From: Galeruca laticollis | Taxonomy: Eukaryota > Arthropoda > Insecta > Coleoptera > Chrysomelidae | Assembly: GCA_963921935.1 (NCBI GenBank) | Contig: OY998179.1 | Coordinates: forward strand, 24,301,114 to 24,365,113 | Direction of reading: 5' to 3' | DNA length: 64,000 nt | In this document: piece by piece, positions 20,587-30,800 of the stretch | Position numbering within the stretch: position 1 is the stretch's first letter | How the letters are laid out: each line of letters starts with the position of its first letter | Translations under genes and position numbers: made by a program | The notes under the pieces: generated by a model | Database searches by the model: none | Seen by the model: only the letters and a program-made list of their open reading frames with translations | Told to the model about the DNA's origin: nothing

Positions 20587-21199
20587 TAAGTAGTATTTAT
20601 TTTCATTAAAAAGTATGTAGAATTACCGGAATTGCATAAAATAGCGTATGCACCTCTCGACTAAAGTGACACAAATCCCTTAGGTGGATTACTTCCCTCA
20701 GGAATCAAACACCACCCGCGGGATTAAATGGGCCACTTTAGTCGCTTGGTGTATAATATAGTATTGTTTACTAATATGAGATACATTCACACAGCTAAAA
20801 GATTCGGATTGAATGAAACGGAACCAATTATCATATAATTCCAAATAACTCTTAGTATTAAATGCTATCTCATATCTAATGAATGTTATCTACCATTTAT
20901 ATATAGAATAAAATTCAACGTCAAATATCTAAGTACATTTTGAATAAAATGGCTACGTCTATTGACAGTTGCTAAGTGGTTGCTATGGAAGCCGTGCGAT
21001 TTACTTTACAGCCGTGCGTTTTGTTTTACCGTGCGTAATAGACGTCTTACATTGATTGCCGACTGTGTGTTTTTGACTACTTACAGGGGTGGTCGTAGGT
21101 AAATACTTTTAATCACTCTTTGTTATTTTTGATACTCAGTTATATGCTTTGTACAGTTCGAAATAAAACTTAAAATTAAAATCAAAGCGATACAAAATT

Positions 21200-22031
21200 T
21201 TCCACAACAAAAAAAAAACAAATCGTTCCTAGGTCTTCGCGGTTATTACCGAAAATTTATGAAAAACTTTGCAAAATTAACAAAACCACTAACCATGTGT
21301 TTAAAGAAAGATATGAAAGTTGAACATACAACCGAATTTCTTAAATGTTTCGACACTTGTAAAAATATTTTAATATCAGAACCAGTCTTAGCGTACTCAG
21401 ATTTAGAAAAACCATTTGAACTGACAACAGATGCATCAAAGTATGCAGTAGGTACCGTTTTGTCTCAAAATAATAATCCAATTTGTTATGCCTCTAGAAC
21501 CTTGAATTCTTCTGAAATTAACTTTTCTACAATCGAGAAAGAATTGCTAGCCACAGTATGGGCATGCAAGTACTTCCGACCCTATCTCTTTGGCAAACGT
21601 TTTACAATATTTACCGACCACAAGCCATTACAATGGTTATTTTCCCTTAAAGAGAATCGAATTCCAGACTAGTACGCTGGTGTTTAAGACTCGAAGAATT
21701 TAATTACGAAATAAAGTATTTAAAAGGATGCTCTTTCGCGAAATGTTCAAAATCTAAACGCATTCGAAACCGAATCAATTATGACGAAACCGATTTAAAT
21801 GACATTGACGAAGTTTTACAAATTAATGATAATATCCCGAATTTAGACGATATAGATCTAACAGAAGAATTAAAAATTTTTGACATAAATCTGGAAATCA
21901 AACAAAACAAACGTATAAATATCATTTCTGACATAACAATACCTAGAGAACAAACCGACCAAACTATAGATACAATTCATACATCTTCAGAAAACCCAAT
22001 ACTAAACATTCCCATTTCAGAGAAGCACTTA
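21200..22031 (+). pseudogene. Gypsy/17.6-type RNase H region, frameshifted
   Basis: The text starts inside the end of RT (FLGLRGYYRKFMKNFAKLTKPL). It then carries RNase H: FELTTDASKYAVGTVLSQ, FSTIEKELLATVWACKYF and FTDHKPLQWLFSL. A one-base loss near 21655 shifts the frame to NSRLVRWCLRLEEFNYEIKY. A polar linker rich in D, N and I follows, continuing to the Helitron insertion at 22031/22032. Beyond the Helitron the same frame runs on at 24226. RNase H would remove template RNA. The bulk of RT upstream is deleted, so no working pol exists. Confidence 0.9.
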
Positions 22032-22189
22032 TCTAAATATATATAAATCTCGTGTCACAATGTTTGTCCTCAATGGACTCCTAAGCCACTTAACCGATTA
22101 TAATAAAATTCGCACACCATATGCAGTTCGATCCAACTTGAGAGATAGGATAGTTTAAATCTCAAATTATAGTCGCAATTTTAATTTAT

Positions 22190-22910
22190 TGCTAATTATT
22201 TGTCTGTTATTAGTCACTATTCACAATTATCTGTTAAGTCCAAATGATTCTAACAGATGTCGATACCTTTCGACTGGGTTGAGTAAGTAATCAATAGATG
22301 GCGCTGCTATGGTAAATCTACGAACGTGTCATATAAGCTATATTTTAACAGCATAATTACCACGTGTTGTTGACGCTATAAAATTAATTAAATTTATTTT
22401 GTAGTGAACGAAATACCGTATAATTCAGCTAATTATTTGTCTGTTATTATTTGACAGTCACAATTATCTGTTAACTCCAAATGATTCTAACAGATGTCGA
22501 TACCTTTCGACTGGGTTGAGTAAGTAATCAATAGATGGCGCTGCTATGGTAAATCTACGAACGTGTCATATAAGCTACATTTTAACAGCATAATTACCAC
22601 GTGTTGTTGACGCTATAAAATTAATTAAATTTATTTTGTAGTGAACGAAATACCGTATAATTCAGCTAATTATTTGTCTGTTATTATTTGACAGTCACAA
22701 TTATCTGTTAACTCCAAATGATTCTAACAGATGTCGATACCTTTCGACTGGGTTGAGTAAGTAATCAATAGATGGCGCTGCTATGGTAAATCTACGAACG
22801 TGTCATATAAGCTACATTTTAACAGCATAATTACCACGTGTTGTTGACGCTATAAAATTAATTAAATTTATTTTGTAGTGAATTATTAAAACGAAATACC
22901 GTATAATTCA
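22190..22910. repeat. 237-bp tandem repeat, 3 copies, in Helitron
   Basis: The unit anchor CAAATGATTCTAACAGATGT recurs at 22241, 22478 and 22715, giving a period of 237 bp. Each unit holds TCGATACCTTTCGACTGGGT and AATAGATGGCGCTGCTATGG. Copies 2 and 3 are almost identical, so the last duplication is recent. Confidence 0.95.
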
Positions 22911-23273
22911 ATTATTTCCACTTTTTCAATTTTTGGTGTTAGCATAGCCGGCCACGTGTTACTTAGACTGAAGTGTAAATTGAATTCATATTATAATGAA
23001 GATAATACAGTGAAATTAATCCTGTTTTTTTACTTATTTGTGCTTCATTGATCAAAACTTTATAATTTAATTTGAATATATGTATGTAAGTATTATCACA
23101 TAATTATAAAATTTAATTAAAATGTCAATGCAAAAATGATACACAATTTCCTACACTTCTTCAATAGTTGTACAAATATTTTTTTTTATTGTTTTTATTT
23201 AACCTCTATTAAAAAATATTTAACACTTATTATTTCAATGTGCTATGATAACAAGTTTTCTCCTCCGTAATTT

Positions 23274-23712
23274 GAATCCACCTCAATTATGTAACGGTAC
23301 GCGTTTGGTCATCAAAAAGATCACCGGAAACATTCTTGAATCCACCTCAATTATGTAACGGTACGCGTTTGGTCATCAAAAAGATCACCGGAAACATTCT
23401 TGAAGCAACCATTTTGTCTGGGAAGTTTAAAGGAAAAGTGGTCCTGCTGCCACGTATTCCGATGATACCATCAGATTCTACCATACCCTTCAAAAGGCTA
23501 CAGTTTCCAATTCGTTTAGCTTTCGCCATGTCTATAAATAAATCTCAAGGTCAAACAATGTCCATTTGTGGTTTAGATTTGGAAAATCCATGTTTTTCTC
23601 ATGGGCAACTATATGTTGCGTGTTCACGTGTTGGGAAACCGTCGAATCTATTTGTGTTAGCTAAAGACAGGTTAACCAAAAACATTGTGCACCGATTGGT
23701 GTTAAATTAAAT
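23274..23712 (+). pseudogene. Helitron PIF1-like helicase C-terminus with 64-bp duplication
   Basis: The frame gives the last ~120 residues of the Helitron helicase: NPPQLCNGTRLVIKKI, IPRIPMIPSD, FPIRLAFAMSINKSQGQTM (motif V region) and FSHGQLYVACSRV (motif VI, with the essential Arg). A tandem duplication of 64 bp (23274-23337 repeated at 23338-23401) sits at the start. Since 64 is not a multiple of three, it shifts the frame. The Walker motifs and the Rep domain are absent. The helicase would unwind DNA during rolling-circle transposition. Confidence 0.93.
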
Positions 23713-24225
23713 TGAAATTGAAAGTATTTATAATTCAAAAAAATAGATATTATTGTTTAAAAGTTTAAGACTGTCTGCCTTGCCTACCTCATTCATGAGT
23801 TTAAGCGTCACATGTTATTTACTGTATTATACTGTAATATACTTATATTTGTTATAAAATTAAATGGAAATAATAAATCTGATAAATTTTTATTTTGTAC
23901 CTATTGATTTCTGCTTAATATCAAGTGTAAGAACATTTTAATTAATTGTGTTCAACGTACTTCCCCTTCAAATCTCAATCCAGTGAATTTGTATACCAAC
24001 ATCAACGTTTTCGTCTTTGTTCGTAAATAATTTCATTGTACTAAAGGGTGATAGTAGTAGAAAGTCAAATAAGGAGATCACCATATTTTTTTACAAATAC
24101 CATCTGTGTGAAAAAGCATAGTGGTCTCCGTGACTGATGTTCTCTTATTGTTCCTCTTAGATTGTTTACTATAATGTAATATAACAAAAACTTTAGCCAC
24201 AGCAACGCGTGGCCGGGTCAGCTAG

Positions 24226-24945
24226 TATATGTATAAAAATCAAATTTACCTCACGCTAGGAGAAACAATGAATTCTCAAATTACTCGCGAGAAAATTTTT
24301 GAAAACTTTAGATTATACGTAACAGTACTAAAATTTAATACGGAACAAAACAGAATTAAACTTATTAAAGACTACATTGACCCCAAACAAAACTACGCTG
24401 TATACTTCCAAAACTAATCCTTAATGAAAATATTCGTAGTTACTGCTCAAAATACGTTCAAAAATTCAGCACTTAAATTTATTCATGTCCGAAAGTTTTA
24501 AAAGACCTAGAAACCAATGAAGAACAAAAAGCCAAAATTGAGTACAGTCACATCTATAAATCAGGACACAGAGGAATCAATGAAGTGAAAAAATCACTTA
24601 GTTCGTTATATTATTGGCCAAAAATGAGCGACTATATTGAAAAGTATATTAATAATTGTGAGACATGTTTAAAAAATAAATACGATAGAAACCCACCAGT
24701 AATCAAATTTAATTTAACGTCGAGATCATCAAAACCTTTTGAGCATATACATTTAGATGTATTTTATATATCAAACAAATCATATCTAACTGTTATAGAC
24801 TCGTTTTCACGTTACGGTCCAGCTTACCCCTTAGATAGCGTAATAGGAATAGCAGTAGTCGATAAACTACTTGAATTCATTTCACACCACGGCCTACCCA
24901 ATAGAATCACAACAGATCAAGACACAGAAATATATTCCAGTGACG
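24226..24945 (+). pseudogene. Gypsy integrase, N-terminal zinc domain and part of the core
   Basis: The HHCC zinc finger is visible (H in YSHIYKSGH and the Cys pair in NNCETCLKNK), with YYWPKMSDYIEKYI between. The core follows with catalytic Asp in EHIHLDVFYI and in RITTDQDTEI. After that the sequence jumps to the env-like region, so the third catalytic residue and the integrase C-terminus are deleted. A frame change lies near 24420-24500. Confidence 0.9.
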
Positions 24946-25350
24946 TCTCCAGTACTGATCAAAATCCCAGATTCATGCGAGATATGGACCAATAATCAAA
25001 AGTATGTTAACAAAATTCCGATCAGCAAAGGCAAACCATTTATATTACCTAGAATTCAAACGAAAACATTGATCGTCTCCAGATACCAAATATAACAGAA
25101 ATTGACTTCGAAGAACTCAAGGAAATCGGCCAAATTTCAAAACAACTGAAACCAATCACAGACATCGAAGACAACCCGTATAAATCAAGCACGATAGGAA
25201 CAATCATAGGAATCACAATTGCATATGTTTTAATCTGCATTTTAGTTAAATATATAACACAAATTTTCAAAAACTTCGAGAAGATGCCAAAAGAATTGGG
25301 AATAGAGGAAAACGAAATTTTGAAAATCCACTCCGTGTTTCTCGAAACCT
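24946..25350 (+). pseudogene. Env-like ORF remnant with a transmembrane segment
   Basis: Out of frame with integrase, this is the end of a third ORF. It has a short Cys-containing ectodomain part, a long hydrophobic stretch near 25190-25260 fit to span a membrane, and a charged cytoplasmic tail ending at TAA just before the polypurine tract. A third ORF with a membrane anchor in this place is the mark of errantivirus-type gypsy elements. Most of the ORF, including signal peptide and cleavage region, is missing, and a frameshift lies near 25060. It is not functional. Confidence 0.7.
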
Positions 25351-25467
25351 AAAGACGGGAGGAGTTATGTCTACAGCCTTATCTGAGGACACCTGCAAAA
25401 CCACCGAATACTACTCTACTTAGTAGAGTAGTATTCGGTGTGCAAAACTGCAACATAAACACTTTAT
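25351..25467 (+). repeat. Polypurine tract and start of 3' LTR
   Basis: AAAGACGGGAGG (25351-25362) is followed by the LTR start AGTTATGTCTACAG. The LTR then carries the palindrome insertion (25402-25440) and is cut at TTAT (25464-25467) by piggyBac 2. LTR sequence resumes at 27933-27942 and, after mariner 2, at 30803. Confidence 0.85.
25402..25440. mobile_element. 39-bp perfect palindrome with 8-bp target duplication (micro-MITE)
   Basis: The arms CACCGAATACTACTCTACT (25402-25420) and its exact reverse complement (25422-25440) flank a single T. TGCAAAAC stands directly on both sides (25394-25401 and 25441-25448). The 5' LTR of the same retroelement has one TGCAAAAC (20206-20213) and no palindrome, so it serves as the empty site. 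An 8-bp duplication suggests hAT, P or Mutator-like transposase; the family is not known. Confidence 0.9.
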
Positions 25468-27928
25468 CCCTTTGACTCCTAGTAGTCGAAGCTTTGGGAC
25501 ACACTTCAAATAATTTTTCTACTTCTACTCTCGCCTAGTGATCTTAGCGTTAAGACACAGATTGTGGTTAAGACACAGTCAATACGTGGATACTCGGTAT
25601 CCCCTCCAACGGCTCCCGCTAAAAATTATATCTACGAGGATATTGGCGATGATAGTTTTAGTTGCATGTTAGCAGCGTTGGAGCACGGTACTGCCGCTGT
25701 TGTAATTTTTTTTATTATAATACGAGTTTTTTAGTGATTTCTAATAAAATGGCAGATAAGTTCGTGTAGATACAAGTTGTATATATAGCATATTTTTATG
25801 ATAAATGTTATTTGATGAATTTCGGGCATTTTACACTTAGTAATTGAGGTGGTCGATCTTCTGGGACACAAGGCACTGATGGGTTTTTTGTTTACAGGCA
25901 GAAAGAAATATTCTATTGCTGATTTGGAAACTATGAGTCAGGAAGCATTACTAACTCTTGTTGAAGACATTCCATCTGATGCAGACTCAGAACTTGATGA
26001 CTGATCCGATGACGATACCGAAACAGATTTTTTAAATCTGGAGCCTCTGCCACTTATCTCTGAAGAAATAAATCAAATTGAGGACGTGCCAGAGGTAAAT
26101 GAAATTGAGGACGTGCCAGAGGTAAATCAAATTCAGGACGAGGACGTGCCAGAGATAAATCAAACTGACGAAGACAGTGACGATGACATGCCGTTGGATA
26201 TGCGTATAAAAAAATATTTTCTTCTCAATACAATTTGGACCAGAGACTCCGAAAACTGCATTCAACATAAAAAAAGTTTCAATGAACCGGTCGGTCCCAA
26301 TCTACCGGACAATATATATTCTCCGACAGATGTTTTTCTCCAACTTTTTACAAAAGAACTTATTGAATATATTGTCTTTCAAACTAATTTATATGCGGTG
26401 CAACATTGTGGTGGTGACGAAAATCGCATTGTACATACACAGACTAATGCGGAAGAAATGCGAGTATTTTTAGCAATACATTTACTAATGGGAATAAAGC
26501 ATCTCCCGAGTTTGAGAGACTACTGGTCTTCCAGGGCAGATCTTCGAGATGTTTATATTAGTTCCTGTATGCCAAGGGACCGATTTGAGTGGTTGCTATC
26601 AAACTTACATTTGAACGATAATGCTCTTCAACCTAAAAGAAATGAAGTCAACTATGACAAGTTATATAAAGTTAGACATTTATTGAATCATTTATCAGAA
26701 AGGTTTGCTGCATGTTATAATCCCGCAGAAAACCAAGTAATTGATGAGTCTATGATAAAATTCAAAGGGCGTAGTTCTTTGCGGCAATATTTACCGATGA
26801 AGCCAATAAAAAGAGGATATAAGGTTTGGATAAGAGCGGACGAATCTGGTTTTGTATGTCAGTTTGACATATACACAGGAAAAGCTGCCGATACTACTGA
26901 AAAAAATTTAGGAGCCCGAGTTATCAAAGAGCTTACTCGTCCATTGGTCGGAAAAGGCCATAAAGTTTATTTCGACAATTTCTTCAATTCTGTGGAACTA
27001 ACGAAAAGCTTGCGGGAAGATATCATTTATGCATGCGGAACAGCAAGGAAGGGAAGAAAGAACACACCAATAGATATAAAAGAGGATAATCAATTAGCAA
27101 GAGGGGAGTCAGACTGGCGAGTTAGCAAAGACGGCACTGTTTTTATAAAATGGAAAGATCGAAAAGGTGTTTTGTTTCTAAGTAATCATCATAACCCCGA
27201 AGATATTGACACAGTTTCAAGAAAGAAGAAAGATGGAACTTCAGAAGAAATTACTTGTCCAAAACTAGTCAAGGACTACAATGCCAATATGGGTTTTGTT
27301 GACAAAATGGATATGCTTAAGTCGATTTATGAAGTGGACAGAAAATCGAAGAAATGGTGGCACCGGATCTTTTGGTATTTTTTAGATGTCTCAATGGTGA
27401 ATGCTTTTATTATTTTCAAAAGTAGAGCAGCTGGAAAATCGCTTACGCTGAAAATGTTTAGGTTGGCAGTTGCAAACGGTCTCATTGGTGCCGAACCCGC
27501 CGTACCTAGAAAAGGACGCAAAAGACTTAGTACTGAAATAAATCACTTCAAACGTACGGTGCCGTTAGAAGTTCGCTTTGATAAATGTGCACATATGCCA
27601 ATTCACATGAAGCCAAGAAGATGTGCCTTTTGCAGTAGCCGAAAAGAACCTCACAAGTCTTCCTGGAGCTGTAAAACATGTGATGTAGGTTTGTGTCTTA
27701 ACGACAAGAAAAATTGTTTCTCTTTGTACCATTCAAAATAAAGTATTACTTATGAAAATATTTTAGTAACTTATGCCTAGTGTCCCAACACCTAGACATG
27801 GTCTATTTTTTTTGTGGTTTGAGAAAAAAAATTAAAATGCATACCATTAGTTTTAAAAATAATACTTTTATATAAAATTACCAAAAAACGATTTAAAAGT
27901 AAAAAAAATTATTTCCGGCATCAAAGGG
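25468..27928 (+). mobile_element. piggyBac element 2, flanked by TTAT
   Basis: The left end is CCCTTTGACTCC and the right end is GCATCAAAGGG (CCCTTTGATGC inverted), sharing CCCTTTGA. The flanks are TTAT (25464-25467 and 27929-27932) in place of the usual TTAA. Joining the flanks restores the LTR text (CACTTTATATAAG) seen at 20227. The length is 2461 bp. Confidence 0.92.
26086..27741 (+). CDS. piggyBac transposase (PGBD4-like), 551 aa from downstream ATG
   Basis: The open frame from 26086 has an acidic N-terminus with three short repeats (EDVPEVNxIxD) and the catalytic region with Asp in VIDESMIKFKGRSS, VYFDNFFNSVEL and NMGFVDKMDMLKS. Its C-terminal Cys-rich domain is CAFCSSRKEP...CKTCDVGLC, ending YHSK. 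The same frame extends upstream to an acceptor-like TTTACAG near 25898 and contains TGA at 26002-26004 in the acidic region (LDD-stop-SDDD). The full-length protein is therefore interrupted, but a version starting at 26086 keeps the whole catalytic domain. An upstream exon with ATG near 25749 (MADKF) is possible. Confidence 0.88.
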   Translation: MPEVNEIEDVPEVNQIQDEDVPEINQTDEDSDDDMPLDMRIKKYFLLNTIWTRDSENCIQHKKSFNEPVGPNLPDNIYSPTDVFLQLFTKELIEYIVFQTNLYAVQHCGGDENRIVHTQTNAEEMRVFLAIHLLMGIKHLPSLRDYWSSRADLRDVYISSCMPRDRFEWLLSNLHLNDNALQPKRNEVNYDKLYKVRHLLNHLSERFAACYNPAENQVIDESMIKFKGRSSLRQYLPMKPIKRGYKVWIRADESGFVCQFDIYTGKAADTTEKNLGARVIKELTRPLVGKGHKVYFDNFFNSVELTKSLREDIIYACGTARKGRKNTPIDIKEDNQLARGESDWRVSKDGTVFIKWKDRKGVLFLSNHHNPEDIDTVSRKKKDGTSEEITCPKLVKDYNANMGFVDKMDMLKSIYEVDRKSKKWWHRIFWYFLDVSMVNAFIIFKSRAAGKSLTLKMFRLAVANGLIGAEPAVPRKGRKRLSTEINHFKRTVPLEVRFDKCAHMPIHMKPRRCAFCSSRKEPHKSSWSCKTCDVGLCLNDKKNCFSLYHSK

Positions 27929-27942
27929 TTATATAAGTTATA

Positions 27943-30800
27943 CAGAGTGGGGCACTATGAATGAACTATTCTCTGGCGTCTTAACGGCAAATAAAATTAG
28001 AAAAAATTAGACGTAGAATTAAGTAGATTACTTAGGACTATAATTTAAAAATATTTTGGAATATACCGGGTCCTCCAAAAAAGCGTGCCGTATCAAAGTT
28101 AGGTTCCTTTAAATGGAACACCCTGTATTTTATCACATTTTTGAATTGTACTATTAAAAATAATGTAAGTTCATTAACATTTTCCTATACCTATCTAGTT
28201 CAGTTTCCAGGATAAATCGAATTTACATAATTTGTAGACCCACCGAAAAAATACAATAACTTCAAAATAAAAACGAATAACCACATTGGCTTTACTCTAT
28301 CTCACTAAAAGCTTTTAACATTCTGTTTCCAATATTTACTGGTGTGCTATAATATACAGGGTGTTTTTAATATGGAACACCCTGTATCTGTTGGGTCTCT
28401 TCAACGTGGGAATTTATTACCTTTCAGTTGGTATTAGGGTTGCCTATATCTAACTCTGATAGTTTTCGAGTAATTTTAAATTTGTTTTTTAATATTCAAT
28501 TATTTGCTGACATCTAGTTACCTATGACATGATGATACTCCGATGGAAAGTTTTTAAAAATTTAAAATCTGTTATTTTGACAGTAATTGCTTTGTTGTAT
28601 GATTTATTATTGATAAATTAAAGGTCTCTTAAATCAGAATTTTATTAAGGGTACACAATCATTAACTTTACATTAAGATTAGTAAAAAAACAACAGAAAG
28701 TAAACAAAATCATGCCTATCGTGTTAGATACAAGCTTGAACTCTTTTAAAAAAATTATTGTTTATTTTTTTTAATATTTCTGGTGTTATTCTTTAAAAAG
28801 CTCGCATTATCCTATTGTTCATGTCCTCTGAAGTGGGTGGCTGTGTACTGTAATTGGTTTTTAATATTATTCACTTATCTGGCATCTAGTTAACTATGAA
28901 ATGTCATTCAAATAGATATTATTTTAATAACATTCCATCTGTCAAATAAATGTATGAATTTGTATAGTGTGTATTTGTGTATTGTATTTGTATAGTGTTG
29001 ATGGATTATTGAGCCTTAATAATTGACATAGTTAATAATCCCTGGTTAAACATGAAAAAGTACTCTAGCGAAGAAAGAATAGATATGATCTTAATTATTG
29101 GTGAGTGTCATGAGAACTGTTTTTTAGCAAGTAGATTATACGCTCAAAAGTATCCAAACAGAGATCATCCTAACAGGAATGTTTTTAAAAGACTACTGCA
29201 AGTATTCAAAACTACTGAAACTGTGCAATATACAAAAAATTTTAGACGAAAATCTGCAATTACAGACGATTCAGAATTTGAAGTAATGGTTGCGCTTATT
29301 GAGAATCCACATACTTAGTCAAAGATGTATTAGTGAGCAAGTAGGTATAAGCAAAAGAAGTGTCGCTAGGATAATTAAAAAACACAAATTTCATCCCTAC
29401 CATATTGCACCAGCAACTATTTGATAGGGACTTTGAAAATCGTATTGAGTTTTGTTTATGGGTTATGGACAAAGTGGCAGGGTCTGAAGATTTTTTTGAT
29501 TTTGTTCTGTTTACGGATGAAGCTATGTTTCATAAAAGCGGTTTAGTTTTTTTAATGGAACGCTAGCTGGAAGAAAATTTCGTAAATTTTTACGTAACAA
29601 ACTACCCGAACTTTTAGATGACGTTCCACTAGCTACTAGACAAAAAATGTGGCTGCAGTTAGATGGTGCGTCTGTTCATTACAGTGTAATTGTCCGGCGT
29701 TACGTAAACAATATTTTTCCACAAAAATGGATTGGATGAGGGGTCCTTATTATTGGCCGGCAAGATCCCCATGCTTGACGCCATCAGACTATTTTCTTTG
29801 GGGTTACATAAAAAGTATTGTCCACAATACAGAGCCAACCACTCCTAAGAACATGAAGGATAGGATAAGGAGAGCGTTTCAAACAGTTACACCAGAAATG
29901 TTAAAGAAAGTGAACAATAACTCGTTTAAAAGAGTTGAAATTTGTATCCAGCAAAATGGGCGTCACTTTGAACACCTTCTTTAAATTTTTTGTAGTTATT
30001 TTTTTATAATTTTGAAGCTTATTGTATCTGTATGCCCAATAATAGAGTACTTACCCCTAATAGAATTCTAATTTAAGAAACCTCTAATTTATCAATAATA
30101 AATCATACAACAAAGTACTTACTGTCAAAATAACAAATTTTAAATTTTTTAAAACTTTCCATCGGAGTATCATCATTTCATAGGTAACTAGATGTCAGCA
30201 AATAATTGAATATTAAAAAACAAATTTAAAATTACTCGAAAACTATCAGAGTTAGATATAGGCAACCCTAATACCACCTAATTCCCACGTTGAAGAGACC
30301 CAACAGATACAGGGTGTTCCATTTAAATTAAGCCAGAAATGTATGTATTAAATAATTAGTGTTATACTGTCATATACAAACACCCTGTATATTATAGCAC
30401 ACCAGTAAATATTGGAAACAGAATGTTAAAAGCTTTTAGTGAGATAGTGTAAAGCAAATGTGGTTATTCGTTTTTATTTTGAAGTTATTGTATTTTTTCG
30501 GAGGGTCTACAAATTATGTAAATACGATTTATCCTGGAAACTGAACTAGATAGGTATAGGGAAATGTTAATGAACTCACATTATTTTTAATAGTACAATT
30601 CAAAAATGTGATAAAATACAGGGTGTTCCATTTAAAGGAACCTAACTTTGATACGGCACGCTTTTTTGGAGCACCCTGTATATTCCAAAATATTTTAAAT
30701 TATGATCCTAATTAATCTACTTAATTCTACGTCTAATTTTTTCTAGTTTTATTTGCCGTTAAGACGCCAGAGAATAGTTCATTCATAGTGCCCCACCCTG
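27943..30800 (+). mobile_element. Mariner/IS630-type element 2 with ~700-bp TIRs
   Basis: The ends are CAGAGTGGGGCACTATGAATG (left) and, inverted, CAGGGTGGGGCACTATGAATG (right), each next to TA (27941-27942, 30801-30802). The inverted repeats reach about 28620 and 30085. The TIRs contain internal ACCCTGTAT motifs of the same family of ends. Removing the element restores the 3' LTR. Confidence 0.92.
29052..29984 (+). pseudogene. Mariner/IS630-type transposase, internally deleted
   Basis: The N-terminus (MILIIGECHENCFLASRLYA) is the same DUF4817-type helix-turn-helix as in element 1. After a frameshift near 29318 come a second HTH (ISKRSVARIIKKH) and the catalytic Asp region DFVLFTDEAMFHKSG. 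The coding sequence then skips a block and continues as NGTLAGRKF, LQLDGASVHYSV, and YWPARSPCLTPSDYFLWGYI. The end, GRHFEHLL at 29981, matches the end of element 1. The deletion removes the segment around the conserved NVWGG motif. It is not functional. Confidence 0.88.

Larger units (their letters stand above)
20297..21098. mobile_element. Unclassified 0.8-kb insertion in the 5' LTR
   Basis: Comparison with the 3' LTR (CCGTATGTAAATACTTTT) shows about 802 extra bases here, bounded by GTAA (20293-20296 and 21099-21102). Inside are a hairpin (20297-20417) rich in TACG/CGTAA, a ~35-bp minisatellite (20482-20586), and a CG-richer end with CCGTGCG motifs. There is no long reading frame, and no clear terminal inverted repeat. 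Confidence 0.6.
20174..21180 (+). repeat. 5' LTR, split by (TA)n growth and a 0.8-kb insertion
   Basis: The U3 part, 20174-20238, matches 25363-25467 of the 3' LTR without that copy's 39-bp palindrome. A TA microsatellite follows (20239-20286). After the 0.8-kb insertion (20297-21098) the rest, AAATACTTTTAATCAC to AATAAAACTTAAAATTA, matches 30817-30890. Confidence 0.82.
22032..24225 (+). mobile_element. Helitron, 5' TC and 3' hairpin-CTAG ends, inserted between A and T
   Basis: The 3' end has a GCCAC/GTGGC hairpin followed by CGGGTCAGCTAG (to 24225), typical of Helitrons, and the next base is T. The 5' end is the TC at 22032, preceded by A. It leads into the well-conserved AAATCTCGTGTCACAATGTT region. 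Removing 22032-24225 rejoins the retroelement pol frame (EKHL then YMYKNQIYLT). The Rep part and most of the helicase are gone, so this is a non-autonomous copy. Confidence 0.92.
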
